From assembly GCF_002287375.1 (NCBI RefSeq), contig NZ_NPOA01000010.1, forward strand, positions 113,631 through 177,630: a stretch of 64,000 bases of DNA, given 5' to 3'. The stretch is from Virgibacillus profundi. Lineage in GTDB: Bacteria; Bacillota; Bacilli; Bacillales; Amphibacillaceae. The position numbers were made by a program, and so were the translations under genes. Under the pieces are notes generated by a model. The model had not been told where the DNA came from, ran no database searches, and saw only the letters and a program-made list of their open reading frames with translations. Of the stretch, positions 26,060 to 34,986 are shown piece after piece. Within the stretch, counting starts at the first letter, position 1. Each line of letters starts with the position of its first letter.

Positions 26060-27580
26060 TTAATCCTTTTTCTTCCCGAATTGTGGAATATGATGGTCTT
26101 TGAGTGCTACATGGATTACTTGTGTTTCCGTATAAAAATCAAACGCATAATGACCACCTTCTCTGCCAATTCCACTTGATTTGGAACCACCGAATGGAAT
26201 CCTTAAATCCCGAACATTTTGCGAATTAATCCATAGCATTCCGGAATCAACCGCTTGCGCAACACGGTGGGCCCGCTGAATATCTTTTGTCCATACATAT
26301 CCGGCAAGACCATAAATAACATCATTAGCTAACTCGATAACTTCATCCTCATCCTTAAATTTCATCACCGTTAGAACAGGACCAAATACTTCCTCCTGTG
26401 CAACAGTTTTATCATTTGTAACGTTTAAAATAATTGTTGGTGCTACAAAATTGCCTTGTTCAAACTCCCTTGGCACTTCCCCGCTATAAAGCGTTGCACC
26501 CTCTTCTTTGGCAATTTCCAGGTAACGCTTTACATGATTAAAATGTGTTGTATGAATTAGCGGCCCCACTTCAGTACTTTCATCCATTGGATCCCCAACA
26601 ATGATGTTATCCACCCGTTCCTTTAAAGCTTCCACAAATTCTTCGTAAATGTTTTCCTGTAAAAACAGGCGTGAATTTGCTGTACACCGCTCCCCATTAA
26701 ACGAGAAGATCCCCCATGTACAGGCATCAAGCGCACGTTCAAAATCAGCATCTTCAAAAACAATAATTGGTGATTTTCCTCCCAGTTCCATGGAAACCCG
26801 TTTTAATGTATCTGCGCCATTTTTGTTAATTTCCGAACCAGTCTTTGTTTCCCCTGTAAATGAAATTAATTTGACATCTTTGTGTGCAACAAGGGATGCT
26901 CCTGCTGTTTCACCAAAACCGTGCACGACATTGAAGACTCCTTCAGGAAGCCCGACTGAATCAATTAGCTCCGCAAGTTTACTAGCAGTTAACGGAGACC
27001 ATTCTGCGGGTTTTAAAACAACTGTATTTCCTGTTGCCAGTGCAGGGGCAATTTTCCATGTTTCAAGCATGAATGGCGCATTCCATGGTGTAATTAAACC
27101 TGCTACACCAAGTGGTTTATGAATCGTATAATTAATAAATTCATCATCAACCTGATATGCTTCACCGACCATTCTGCTTGCAACCATTTCTGCATAAAAT
27201 CGAAAGTTTTTCGCAGCACGGCCTGCCATTTTTTTAGTTTGACTTAACGGTAATCCTGTATCATAAGATTCAAGCAGTGCAATTTCATCCACATGTTCAT
27301 CGATCACATCTGCAATTTTCCCGATCAGTTCCAATCGATCTGCTGCCTTCATCTTGCCCCATGGCCCTTTAAACGCTCTTTTCGCAGCATCAACTGCTTT
27401 ATTAATATCAGCTTTGTCACCTTCTGCAACATGGTTAATCACTTCATTTGTAAATGGATTTAAATTTTCGAATCGCTTGCCAGATTCTGCATCAATGAAT
27501 TCTCCATTGATATAGAGAGAAATATCCTTCGTTTCCAGGTCGTTTACCAGTTGCTCTTTATCGAGTTGCTTTGCAGTCAT
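26060..27580 (-). CDS. hpaE: 5-carboxymethyl-2-hydroxymuconate semialdehyde dehydrogenase
   Basis: A 506-residue NAD-dependent aldehyde dehydrogenase. Catalytic Glu lies in MELGGKSPIIVFED and Cys in FSFNGERCTANSRLF; TPWNAPF is the usual Asn-containing oxyanion segment. Its place between the DapA-like gene and hpaB, and the ending HYAFDFYTETQVIHVALKD, fit HpaE, which oxidises the extradiol product. AAAAGGAGTG precedes the ATG. Confidence 0.92.
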   Translation of the reverse strand: MTAKQLDKEQLVNDLETKDISLYINGEFIDAESGKRFENLNPFTNEVINHVAEGDKADINKAVDAAKRAFKGPWGKMKAADRLELIGKIADVIDEHVDEIALLESYDTGLPLSQTKKMAGRAAKNFRFYAEMVASRMVGEAYQVDDEFINYTIHKPLGVAGLITPWNAPFMLETWKIAPALATGNTVVLKPAEWSPLTASKLAELIDSVGLPEGVFNVVHGFGETAGASLVAHKDVKLISFTGETKTGSEINKNGADTLKRVSMELGGKSPIIVFEDADFERALDACTWGIFSFNGERCTANSRLFLQENIYEEFVEALKERVDNIIVGDPMDESTEVGPLIHTTHFNHVKRYLEIAKEEGATLYSGEVPREFEQGNFVAPTIILNVTNDKTVAQEEVFGPVLTVMKFKDEDEVIELANDVIYGLAGYVWTKDIQRAHRVAQAVDSGMLWINSQNVRDLRIPFGGSKSSGIGREGGHYAFDFYTETQVIHVALKDHHIPQFGKKKD

Positions 27581-27644
27581 TCGAATGATTCACTCCTTTT
27601 TGGTAAGCCTTACAGCTTTTAGTAAAAAGTTTTATTTCTTTACA

Positions 27645-28574
27645 TTACTTATTCGTAACGCTTTCATTTATATCGGCATAATTTTTCAGGACATTCTTTA
27701 TTTCAGCCTTTAGCTCTTTTGACGGTATATCCATTGGCATCCGTAATGTAGGGCTGATCTTGCCAAGTATACCTAATGCTGCTTTCACCGGGGCCGGATT
27801 TGTATCTTTAAATAACACATCATTAAGTGGCATCAATTCATAATGTAAATCCTGCGCACGTTTTAAATCCCCTTTATTCCATGCATTGTGCATTTCAGCT
27901 ACCTTGTCAGGGACAACATTTGCTGTTGCGCTGATCGATCCAGCCCCTCCAATTGCTAGCATCGGGTAACACAATAACTCAATACCGGAAAATAATAGGA
28001 AGTCTCTGCCGCAGTTAAGTAAAACGCGATTAACATGTTCAAAGTCTTTGTTTGATTCCTTAACACCAATAATATTTGGACAATCTTTGCTTAATTTTGC
28101 TAATGTATCCACTTCAAGATTTACAGCTGTTCTACCTGGAATGTTGTAAACAATAATCGGTAGATCCACAGAATCAGCAACTGTTTTATAATGCTTGTAA
28201 AGTGCTCCTTGATTTGGTTTGTTATAATATGGAACAATGACCATTGCAGCATCTGCCCCAATTTCTACTGCTTTTTTGGTCAGATACATCGTTTCATCAT
28301 GATTTGTTGACCCTGTTCCTGGCAGAAAAGGTACCCTGCCATCAATCGCCTTCATCGCTGCTTCCATTACACTGACACGCTCTTCAATCGTCAGTGAGCT
28401 TGGCTCGCCACTTGTACCACAAACAGAAATCGCATGACTTCCACTTTTAATTTGCCAGTCGATTAAATTTTCAAGTGTTGTAAAATCAATGGAACCATTT
28501 TCATTAAATGGCGTAATTACCGGGACGATGGACACACCACGTAAGCGCTGTTTAATTTCTTCATACACGGACAT
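27645..28574 (-). CDS. DapA-family (class I) aldolase in the hpa operon, proposed HpaI replacement
   Basis: A 309-residue DHDPS/N-acetylneuraminate-lyase family protein. It has the Schiff-base Lys (IIGVKESNKD), the Tyr and Arg of VYNIPGRTAVN, and a GTSGEPSSLT loop in place of GTTGES. As the first gene of the hpa operon it is best explained as the aldolase releasing pyruvate and succinate semialdehyde from 2,4-dihydroxyhept-2-ene-1,7-dioate. The E. coli enzyme HpaI is an unrelated metal-dependent class II aldolase and is absent here. The biosynthetic DapA is at 6477-7370. The function is inferred from context and chemistry. Confidence 0.8.
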   Translation of the reverse strand: MSVYEEIKQRLRGVSIVPVITPFNENGSIDFTTLENLIDWQIKSGSHAISVCGTSGEPSSLTIEERVSVMEAAMKAIDGRVPFLPGTGSTNHDETMYLTKKAVEIGADAAMVIVPYYNKPNQGALYKHYKTVADSVDLPIIVYNIPGRTAVNLEVDTLAKLSKDCPNIIGVKESNKDFEHVNRVLLNCGRDFLLFSGIELLCYPMLAIGGAGSISATANVVPDKVAEMHNAWNKGDLKRAQDLHYELMPLNDVLFKDTNPAPVKAALGILGKISPTLRMPMDIPSKELKAEIKNVLKNYADINESVTNK

Positions 28575-28640
28575 ATTACCTTCTCCCTTTTATAATTTTT
28601 AGAATTATGTGTATTATCTTTATACTATCATCACCGTAGT

Positions 28641-28809
28641 TATATGAATAATATTTATTTTGTTGTCCAGCTATATGAAATAGATATACTTAATTTAGGG
28701 CAAACACCTATGCGTCATTTGAATTCAAATAAAATATTGCTAAAAACACGAAATTGTTGGCCTAAAATAATTGAAATGGTTTTTGACTATTTTAACTATT
28801 CATATAGTT
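28641..28809. promoter_or_regulatory. Paired candidate LysR boxes in the hpa divergent region
   Basis: TATATGAATA (28641-28650) and its exact inverse TATTCATATA (28797-28806) occur once each in the 312-nt divergent gap. The second lies within the palindrome AACTATTCATATAGTT (28794-28809). LysR-type activators commonly bind such paired dyads. Assignment to the adjacent LysR protein is an inference. Confidence 0.45.
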
Positions 28810-28886
28810 GCTATGTTATAATACAATATGTAAATCATTTATTTATTTGCTTTTGTATATGTAAAATATATAGGAGGAAGAAACCT

Positions 28887-29789
28887 ATGGATATAAGACA
28901 GTTGCGTTATTTCTATACCATTGCAAAAACAGGGCAAATAACCCGTGCTGCCAAAGAACTTCATATGGCCCAACCTCCGTTAAGTCAGTCCCTGAAATCG
29001 CTTGAAGATAATTTAGGTGTGAAATTGTTTGATAGAAATGGGAGAAAAATGGAACTTACAGAAGCGGGATTGATATTGTACAGAAAAACGGAACGACTAC
29101 TCCACTTTTTGGATGAGACGAAAACCGAGGTAAAAGAAACGGGAAAAGGCATAAAAGGAAAGCTTTCCATTGGATGTGTCAAATCATGTTTTTCACTTTT
29201 GCCTAAACGCTTAAAACTTTTTCGGGATCTGTACCCAAACGTTTCCATTGAATTAAGAGAAGGAGATACATTCAGACTTACTGAACAACTGCATAACCGT
29301 AACATTGATTTGGCAATTGTTCGCCTGCCACTTGAATTGAAGCCATTTTCATTTTATCCTCTGCCAAATGAAAAATATGTGGCGATAGTTCCTGAAAGCT
29401 GGATTTCCCACAAAAAAGAAGATTACATATCTTTGAAGGAACTGGCCAAAATGCCTTTACTGCTTCTTCATCGAATTAGTGGTATCGGACAATATGAGCT
29501 TATTATGGATCAATTTGAAAATAGTGGATTAAAACCAAACATCGTTTGTGAATGCCCTGACGTAGATATGATTATAGGGCTGGTAAATGAAGAAATTGGT
29601 GCAACAATCGTACCGGAATCTGCTATTACAAGGCTGCACCAGCAAAATATCAAAGTACTGAAATTAGAAGGTGTAACGATAATTTCGGAATCCTCCCTTA
29701 TATGGTTAAAAGATCGTTATCTTTCAAAAAGTGCAGGTCGTTTTATTGAATTGTTTACAAATAAAGAAACCAAAACATTATCCAGCTGA
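28887..29789 (+). CDS. LysR-family regulator, divergent from hpa
   Basis: A 300-residue LysR-type regulator. The N-terminal winged helix starts MDIRQLRYFYTIAKTGQITR with AAKELHMAQPPLSQSLKSLE as the recognition region. The effector domain runs from about residue 90 to the end. The open frame extends 81 codons upstream, but TAGGAGGAAG directly before ATG 28887 and the family start MDIRQL decide the shorter form. Divergent to the hpa operon, it most likely activates it in response to 4-hydroxyphenylacetate or a related aromatic. Confidence 0.92.
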   Translation: MDIRQLRYFYTIAKTGQITRAAKELHMAQPPLSQSLKSLEDNLGVKLFDRNGRKMELTEAGLILYRKTERLLHFLDETKTEVKETGKGIKGKLSIGCVKSCFSLLPKRLKLFRDLYPNVSIELREGDTFRLTEQLHNRNIDLAIVRLPLELKPFSFYPLPNEKYVAIVPESWISHKKEDYISLKELAKMPLLLLHRISGIGQYELIMDQFENSGLKPNIVCECPDVDMIIGLVNEEIGATIVPESAITRLHQQNIKVLKLEGVTIISESSLIWLKDRYLSKSAGRFIELFTNKETKTLSS

Positions 29790-29823
29790 ACAACATTACT
29801 GGAAGTGATTATAATAACGCCAA

Positions 29824-29866
29824 AAGAAGTAATCGCTCAACCTGGAAAGATCAAGCGATTACTTCT
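29824..29866. terminator. Bidirectional terminator after the LysR gene
   Basis: AGAAGTAATCGCT pairs perfectly with AGCGATTACTTCT, between convergent genes. Its arms resemble the terminator at 12921-12962. Confidence 0.9.
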
Positions 29867-29892
29867 ATTCCTTAGTAATATTGCAGCTAAGC

Positions 29893-30687
29893 TCACCCCA
29901 ACACAGCACGATCATTTTCAAATTGTGTTCCACGTATACGTTGAAATTCTTTTAACAGATCTTCTATTGTCAGCTTCTGTTTTTCTTCTCCATCTATATC
30001 TAGAATGATTTGACCTTTATCCATCATGATCAGTCGATTTCCCAGATCGAGTGCTTGTTGCATGTTGTGCGTAACCATTAATGTCGTTAAATCAAATTTA
30101 CGAATGACGTCACCAGTGAGCTTGGTGATTAACTCCGCACGGGAAGGATCAAGTGCTGCTGTATGCTCATCAAGCAGTAAAATATTCGGTTCTGTAAAAG
30201 TAGCCATTAATAATGAGAGTGCTTGGCGTTCACCACCGGAAAGAAAACCAACTTTAGCGTTCAAACGATCTTCCAGACCTAAATTCAGAGTCGCTAAGAA
30301 TTCCCTGAACAATTCCTTTCTTTGTTTCGTAACACCTGGTTTAAGCTTTCTTTTTTTGTTACGGGCATATGCCATCGCCAGATTTTCCTCAATAGTCATG
30401 GATGGTGCTGTACCTGCCATTGGATCCTGAAAAACACGGCCGATAAATGCTGAGCGATTGTATTCAGGCAAGTGAACAACCTGCTTGTCATTTATAAACA
30501 CATCACCAATATCGGGTATAAGATTCCCAGATACAACATTCATTAGTGTGGATTTTCCTGCCCCATTACTTCCAATTACCGTAACAAATTCCCCTTTTCC
30601 CAGTTCCAAATCGGTATCTCTCAATGCTATTTTTTCATCCGGGGTACCTTCATTGAATGTAATGGATATATTCTTCATTTTAAGCAA
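29893..30687 (-). CDS. ABC transporter ATPase (TrpZ-like)
   Basis: A 264-residue ABC ATPase. Walker A GSNGAGKSTLMN, Q-loop in RVFQDPMAGTAP, signature LSGGERQALSL, Walker B ILLLDEHTAALDP and switch His in VTHNMQ are all intact. It belongs to the COG1101-type group that works with a COG4120 permease and a COG2984 binding protein (TrpXYZ of streptococci). It starts with TTG behind GAGGTG, 3 nt after the permease stop. Lying between the hpa and phenylalanine/paa clusters, it probably imports an aromatic amino acid or related acid. Confidence 0.88.
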   Translation of the reverse strand: MLKMKNISITFNEGTPDEKIALRDTDLELGKGEFVTVIGSNGAGKSTLMNVVSGNLIPDIGDVFINDKQVVHLPEYNRSAFIGRVFQDPMAGTAPSMTIEENLAMAYARNKKRKLKPGVTKQRKELFREFLATLNLGLEDRLNAKVGFLSGGERQALSLLMATFTEPNILLLDEHTAALDPSRAELITKLTGDVIRKFDLTTLMVTHNMQQALDLGNRLIMMDKGQIILDIDGEEKQKLTIEDLLKEFQRIRGTQFENDRAVLG

Positions 30688-30690
30688 TAG

Positions 30691-31677
30691 CTACACCTCT
30701 CCCACCTTTTCTTGGTTCAGCCTGGCACGTTTTTCCAGCCTACGCTTTTTCTCTTTTCTTGCCTGCAATAGTTTTGGGGCAACCAAAGCAATAATTACAA
30801 GCAATGCAGTTATCATTTTCATATCGCCCGTTTCCAAAAATTCAACCCGTAGCGCCATAGCTACAACAATTCGGTAAATGATTGCACCACCAACTACAGC
30901 TAATGTAGCTATGGCGATGGTTTTGACCCCAAATAATGCTTCGCCTATTATAACGGAAGCCAGACCAATTATAATCATTCCAATTCCCATATTTACATCT
31001 GCGAATCCCCCATGTTGGGCAATCAGACCTCCCGAAAAAGCTACAAGTGCGTTTGAAAAACCGATGCCGACAATTATTAAAAAATCTGTATTTGCAGAAA
31101 GGCTCCGGATCATCACCTGATTATCACCTGTAGCCCGTAGTGCAAGGCCAACCTCTGTTTTTAACAAATAATCTGTCAGTAGTTTGATAGCCAGTGTTAC
31201 CAGAATCATAACAATAACAACACTCCAGGTAGGTGGAAGACGGTCCGCGCCAAAGAATGTTAACATGCCATTCAATGCTGCATCAATTCCTGTTGCTTCC
31301 CAAATTGATTCAAGCTGCTTAAAAATGGTTGATTCATTTAAAAGGGATAAAGTAGGTTGTCCCATGATTCTTAGATTAATAGAGTATAGAGCAATCATCA
31401 TGAGAATCCCTGCCAGCAGGGCATTAATTTTCCCTTTCGTATGAAGTATACCCGTGACACAGCCTGCAAGGAATCCGGCCAGTGCCGCCAAAAAGCTTGC
31501 CGTTATGGGAGATACACCATTCATAATTAAAATTGCTGCGACTGCAGCCCCTGTTACAAAACTACCATCAACAGTTAAATCGGGAAAATCCAAAATGCGA
31601 AAGGATAGGTAGACCCCTAAAGCCATGATTGCATAAATAATACCCAGTTCTACTGCATTAAATAATGATAAAAGCAT
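30691..31677 (-). CDS. ABC transporter permease (TrpY-like)
   Basis: A 328-residue integral membrane protein with about 8-9 segments, related to the LivH/RbsC-type permeases. The start MLLSLFNAVELGIIYAIMALGVYLSFRILDFPDLTVDG is cut here only in description; the conserved DFPDLTVDGSF block is clear near residue 30. The C-terminus is a basic cytoplasmic tail. AAGGAGGAAAAT precedes the ATG. It is separated from its binding-protein gene by repeat R2, so the operon is interrupted by about 0.7 kb. Confidence 0.88.
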   Translation of the reverse strand: MLLSLFNAVELGIIYAIMALGVYLSFRILDFPDLTVDGSFVTGAAVAAILIMNGVSPITASFLAALAGFLAGCVTGILHTKGKINALLAGILMMIALYSINLRIMGQPTLSLLNESTIFKQLESIWEATGIDAALNGMLTFFGADRLPPTWSVVIVMILVTLAIKLLTDYLLKTEVGLALRATGDNQVMIRSLSANTDFLIIVGIGFSNALVAFSGGLIAQHGGFADVNMGIGMIIIGLASVIIGEALFGVKTIAIATLAVVGGAIIYRIVVAMALRVEFLETGDMKMITALLVIIALVAPKLLQARKEKKRRLEKRARLNQEKVGEV

Positions 31678-31726
31678 ATTTTCCTCCTTGTCGCAACAAA
31701 TCTTTAGTAAAGGCCCTTTTCAAAAC

Positions 31727-32268
31727 TTTGGGACTGCACCTCGTTCGCCCCATCAAAATATTGTCGCTTTATTAACTTTCATAGTTTCTATAGACTGCGA
31801 CGTAAATCGAGATTGATTCCAATAACATGTGCTATTGCCGCCGTCCGGGATCGCTGCGGGCGGATGCTTTCCGCGGGCACGGCCTTAGTCTCCTCGAGAA
31901 AACCACTCTGTGGGGTCTTCGGACACGTGCTGTTCCCGCAGGAGTCACCGCCCTACGCTCACCCGGACTGGTGAGGTAGTTCGATATTTTGAATATTGAT
32001 TACTAATGTAGGTCATCGGCAGTAACCGGAAGTCCAGCGGAGGAAACACATGAAGACTCCTGCGGGAGGAAAGGCATCGGTGAGACCCCGCAGTGCGGAG
32101 CACGAGGAGGCTCACCAGCCGCCCGCGGAAAAGCGAAATGTGTTTTCGTAGCGAATCCCTGCTCTCAACCAACGTTTGCAAATGAATTTTCACTATGTCG
32201 CATTTTACATCGACTACGAATCAGATAACAACAAGCCTTTTGGTGGGATGAGCAGTGCGTAGTCCCAA
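31727..32268. repeat. Long palindromic interspersed element R2
   Basis: About 542 bp of the same family as R1: left end TTTGGGACTGCACCTCGTTC and CGCCCCATCAAAAT, right end CTTTTGGTGGGATGAGCAG and TAGTCCCAA. The interior again has a GC-rich left half (TTTCCGCGGGCACGGCCTTA, CCCGCAGGAGTCACC) and an inverted right half (GAAGACTCCTGCGGGAGGAA, CCCGCGGAAAAG). It occupies the gap between the binding-protein and permease genes of the ABC importer. Confidence 0.85.
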
Positions 32269-32274
32269 TCTATG

Positions 32275-32315
32275 TGAAAACAGCCTAATTTAAAAACGAA
32301 AATCAGGCTTTTATC
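32275..32315 (-). terminator. Terminator after the ABC binding-protein gene
   Basis: AGCCTGATTTTC and AATTAGGCTG pair across a T-rich loop and are followed on the minus strand by TTTTC. It would separate expression of the binding protein from the downstream permease and ATPase. Confidence 0.6.
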
Positions 32316-32390
32316 CCGATTAATAATAGGAATAATAAGACAGACAACCGTCTGCCTTATGTCAAACAATATATAATTCTCTAAATTATC

Positions 32391-33407
32391 CTAATCTTGC
32401 TCTACTAATTTTGCTTCATCCCATTCGCTCTGCCACTCGATACCCTGTTCCTCAGCAGCTTGCTTATTAATGAATAATTCGATTTTCGGCGGGTATTCAG
32501 CTGGAATGTCCTTTGGTGATTTTTCACCTGTTAAAATTTCAACAGCCATTTCACCTGTCCGGTAACCGATTGTATAGTAGTCAATTCCATATGTTGCAAA
32601 TCCACCTAATGCTACTGAATCGGGCTCCCCGACAATCAATGGAATATCCTGTTCATTTGCAACTCCAACAACTGTTTCCAATGCAGATACAACTGTATTA
32701 TCAGTTACAATGTAGATTACATCCACTTCACTTACTATTGTTACTGCAGCTTGCTGAACCTCTGCAGAATTAGCAACTGTACGCTCAACAAAACTGATGG
32801 AAGTTCCTTCAGCAGCTTCTTTGACTGTATCAATCTGTGAAACAGAATTTTGTTCACCTGCATTATAAATCAAGCCTACAGAAGCACCTTCAAAATTTTT
32901 ATCGATGAACCCAACTGTTTCCTTGATTGCGTCCGGATGAAGATCCGTTACACCCGTTATATTTTCTCCGGGTTTATCCATAGCTTCCACCAAACCAGCA
33001 CCAATCGGATCTGTTACCGATGTAAACAGGATTGGAATCTCACTGGTAGCTTGTAATGCACCTAGAGCACTGGGTGTTGAATTTGCAAAAATCAAATCAA
33101 CGCCATCTGCAACAAATTTATTGCTGATTGTACTTACATTATTCTGATCGTTTTGTGCACTTTGAAAGTCATATTCCACTTTTAATCCAGCCTCATCTAT
33201 CGCAGCCTTGAAACCTTCGTATGCTGCATCAAGTGAGGGATGTTCCAAAATCTGGGTTGCTCCAACCTGATAAGTTTCCTCTTCTGTATCTTCTGCTTTT
33301 TCACCACTGTCATCAGGCTCCTGAGCATCGGATGAATCATTTGAACCACAAGCAGCTAGTACAAATATTGTCAGTACTGCGATTACCATTAATAGCCATT
33401 TCTTCAT
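32391..33407 (-). CDS. ABC transporter binding lipoprotein (TrpX-like)
   Basis: A 338-residue lipoprotein. Signal peptide and lipobox VLAACGSND (Cys about residue 20), then a Glu/Asp-rich linker, then a type I periplasmic-binding fold of the COG2984 family with VGATQILEHPSLDAAYEGF, IFANSTPSALGALQ, ILFTSVTDPIGAGLVE and YGIDYYTIGYRTGEMAVEIL. The tail FINKQAAEEQGIEW is typical. It should be the receptor for the TrpY/Z-like pair downstream, an importer for an aromatic compound judged by context. AAGGGAGGAAT precedes the ATG. Confidence 0.9.
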   Translation of the reverse strand: MKKWLLMVIAVLTIFVLAACGSNDSSDAQEPDDSGEKAEDTEEETYQVGATQILEHPSLDAAYEGFKAAIDEAGLKVEYDFQSAQNDQNNVSTISNKFVADGVDLIFANSTPSALGALQATSEIPILFTSVTDPIGAGLVEAMDKPGENITGVTDLHPDAIKETVGFIDKNFEGASVGLIYNAGEQNSVSQIDTVKEAAEGTSISFVERTVANSAEVQQAAVTIVSEVDVIYIVTDNTVVSALETVVGVANEQDIPLIVGEPDSVALGGFATYGIDYYTIGYRTGEMAVEILTGEKSPKDIPAEYPPKIELFINKQAAEEQGIEWQSEWDEAKLVEQD

Positions 33408-33534
33408 AACGTATTCCTCCCTTTTAAACTTTTTGAAATTTGAGAAATTATAACATATCCAGCTAATTAGTCAAGTACTCATCTGAATAATTAGATAAAT
33501 ATTTTATCAAAAATTTTCAATTGTTATCCTAATT

Positions 33535-34986
33535 TCATGTGAATACGTGAGAAACTCGCTCATCTTTTCTTTTTGGTACCATGTGTATTGATTCACCAAT
33601 TAATCCTTCCACTGCTTCCAGTAATCCTTCATTCATACTTGGGTGAGCATATAAAGGAAACTTCACGTCCTCCTCCTTTGCAGCCATTTCCAGTAATTGA
33701 GCAAAACTGGCGGAAAGCTCAATTGCCCCCTCGCCAATCATGTGAATGCCCAGAATAATGTCATTACTTTTATCCGAAATAACTTTAATAAAACCATCCT
33801 TTTTACCCGAGATCATAGCATAACCATTACTTCCGAACGGAAATTGACTAATACGGATATCTAAATCATGTTCCACTGCTTCTTCTTCCGTTAATCCAAC
33901 AGAAGCAATCGGTGGAATTGTATGGGCAACAGCTGGCAGAAAGGTTAAATCAACTTCAGGTTTACCACCTGCAATCAACTCTGCAGTCACTTTTCCCTGC
34001 TTGATTGCTTTTACGGCAAGCATAGGCCCTTTTACCACATCCCCAATTGCGTAGATGGAAGGTATCGTTGTCTGCAGGTTTTTATTTACAGTAATAAAAC
34101 CTTCTTCATTTTGTTTTACTCCTAATCGATTAATACCCAATGATTGAACATTTGGTTTTCTTATACCAGGTGTGAATAGATGTGTACCTTCCAATAGATG
34201 CTCAGTATCATCATCTTTTTCATAAGTTATAGTAATAATGCTATCATTCATTTCCTTTACGGAGTTAAGTTGAGCATTCTTGATGATTTGAATCTTTTTC
34301 TTTTTAAATTGACGGGTTAGTTCCTTGTTGATGGCAGAATCATAAGGGAAATCCCTTTCATTCTCAAGCAGCAAAGTAACCTTTGATCCGAATTCCCTGT
34401 AGGTGGATGCAATTTCAAATGCAATATAATCATTGCCATAGACGATAAGATGATCCGGTATTTTTGCCAGCTTAAAAATTTCATCCGATAGTAAAATCCG
34501 ATTACTTTCACGAGGAATGTTCGCCTGTAATTCTGCAAAACTTCCTGTTGCAATAATTGCTTGTTTAAATGTGTATGTGTCAAATTGATGACCATTTTCT
34601 ACACCAATACGATCACTTCTCGTAAACGTGGCTTTCCCCTTAATCACTTCCACCTGATTTTCACTACATAGTTTTTCAACACCCATTCGAAGTTGCTTGG
34701 TTACCTTTGTTTGATAATCAAGCAATTTTCCCACATGAAACCCCTCACCTGAGGATTCTATGCCAAGTTCTTCCATATGCTGTATTTCAGAACGTTTCTT
34801 TGCTGCATATGTCCAAATCTTTGATGGAATACAGCCTTTGTTTAAACAGACACCTCCCAAGTTCCCCTGCTCGATCAATGTAACCTGAATGCCCAGCTGT
34901 GCAGCTCGTATGGCAGCACTGTAACCACCAGGGCCACCACCAATAATAACAAGATCCCTTTCCTGGCTAATTTCACCTACAACCAT
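33535..34986 (-). CDS. Dihydrolipoamide dehydrogenase (E3)
   Basis: A 483-residue flavoprotein disulfide reductase. It has an FAD Rossmann GGGPGGYSAAIRAAQ, the redox-active GGVCLNKGCIPSK (CxxxxC), the NAD domain around residue 180 and the C-terminal His-Glu in AHPSMNEGLLEA. It reoxidises the lipoyl arm of E2. Its ATG follows the E2 stop at once (TAA ATG), so it is co-translated with E2. It is dedicated to the complex encoded upstream. Confidence 0.93.
   Translation of the reverse strand: MVVGEISQERDLVIIGGGPGGYSAAIRAAQLGIQVTLIEQGNLGGVCLNKGCIPSKIWTYAAKKRSEIQHMEELGIESSGEGFHVGKLLDYQTKVTKQLRMGVEKLCSENQVEVIKGKATFTRSDRIGVENGHQFDTYTFKQAIIATGSFAELQANIPRESNRILLSDEIFKLAKIPDHLIVYGNDYIAFEIASTYREFGSKVTLLLENERDFPYDSAINKELTRQFKKKKIQIIKNAQLNSVKEMNDSIITITYEKDDDTEHLLEGTHLFTPGIRKPNVQSLGINRLGVKQNEEGFITVNKNLQTTIPSIYAIGDVVKGPMLAVKAIKQGKVTAELIAGGKPEVDLTFLPAVAHTIPPIASVGLTEEEAVEHDLDIRISQFPFGSNGYAMISGKKDGFIKVISDKSNDIILGIHMIGEGAIELSASFAQLLEMAAKEEDVKFPLYAHPSMNEGLLEAVEGLIGESIHMVPKRKDERVSHVFT

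Noticed and set aside
27645-28574. A second biosynthetic dapA
   Set aside because: No lysine riboswitch, operon context is hpa, and the active-site loop differs from the real DapA.
28644-28886. 81-codon N-terminal extension of the LysR protein
   Set aside because: LysR proteins begin with the MDIRQL-type helix; TAGGAGGAAG directly precedes that ATG.
31945-32193. 82-codon ORF on the minus strand within R2
   Set aside because: It lies wholly in the palindromic element and reads through inverted repeat sequence.
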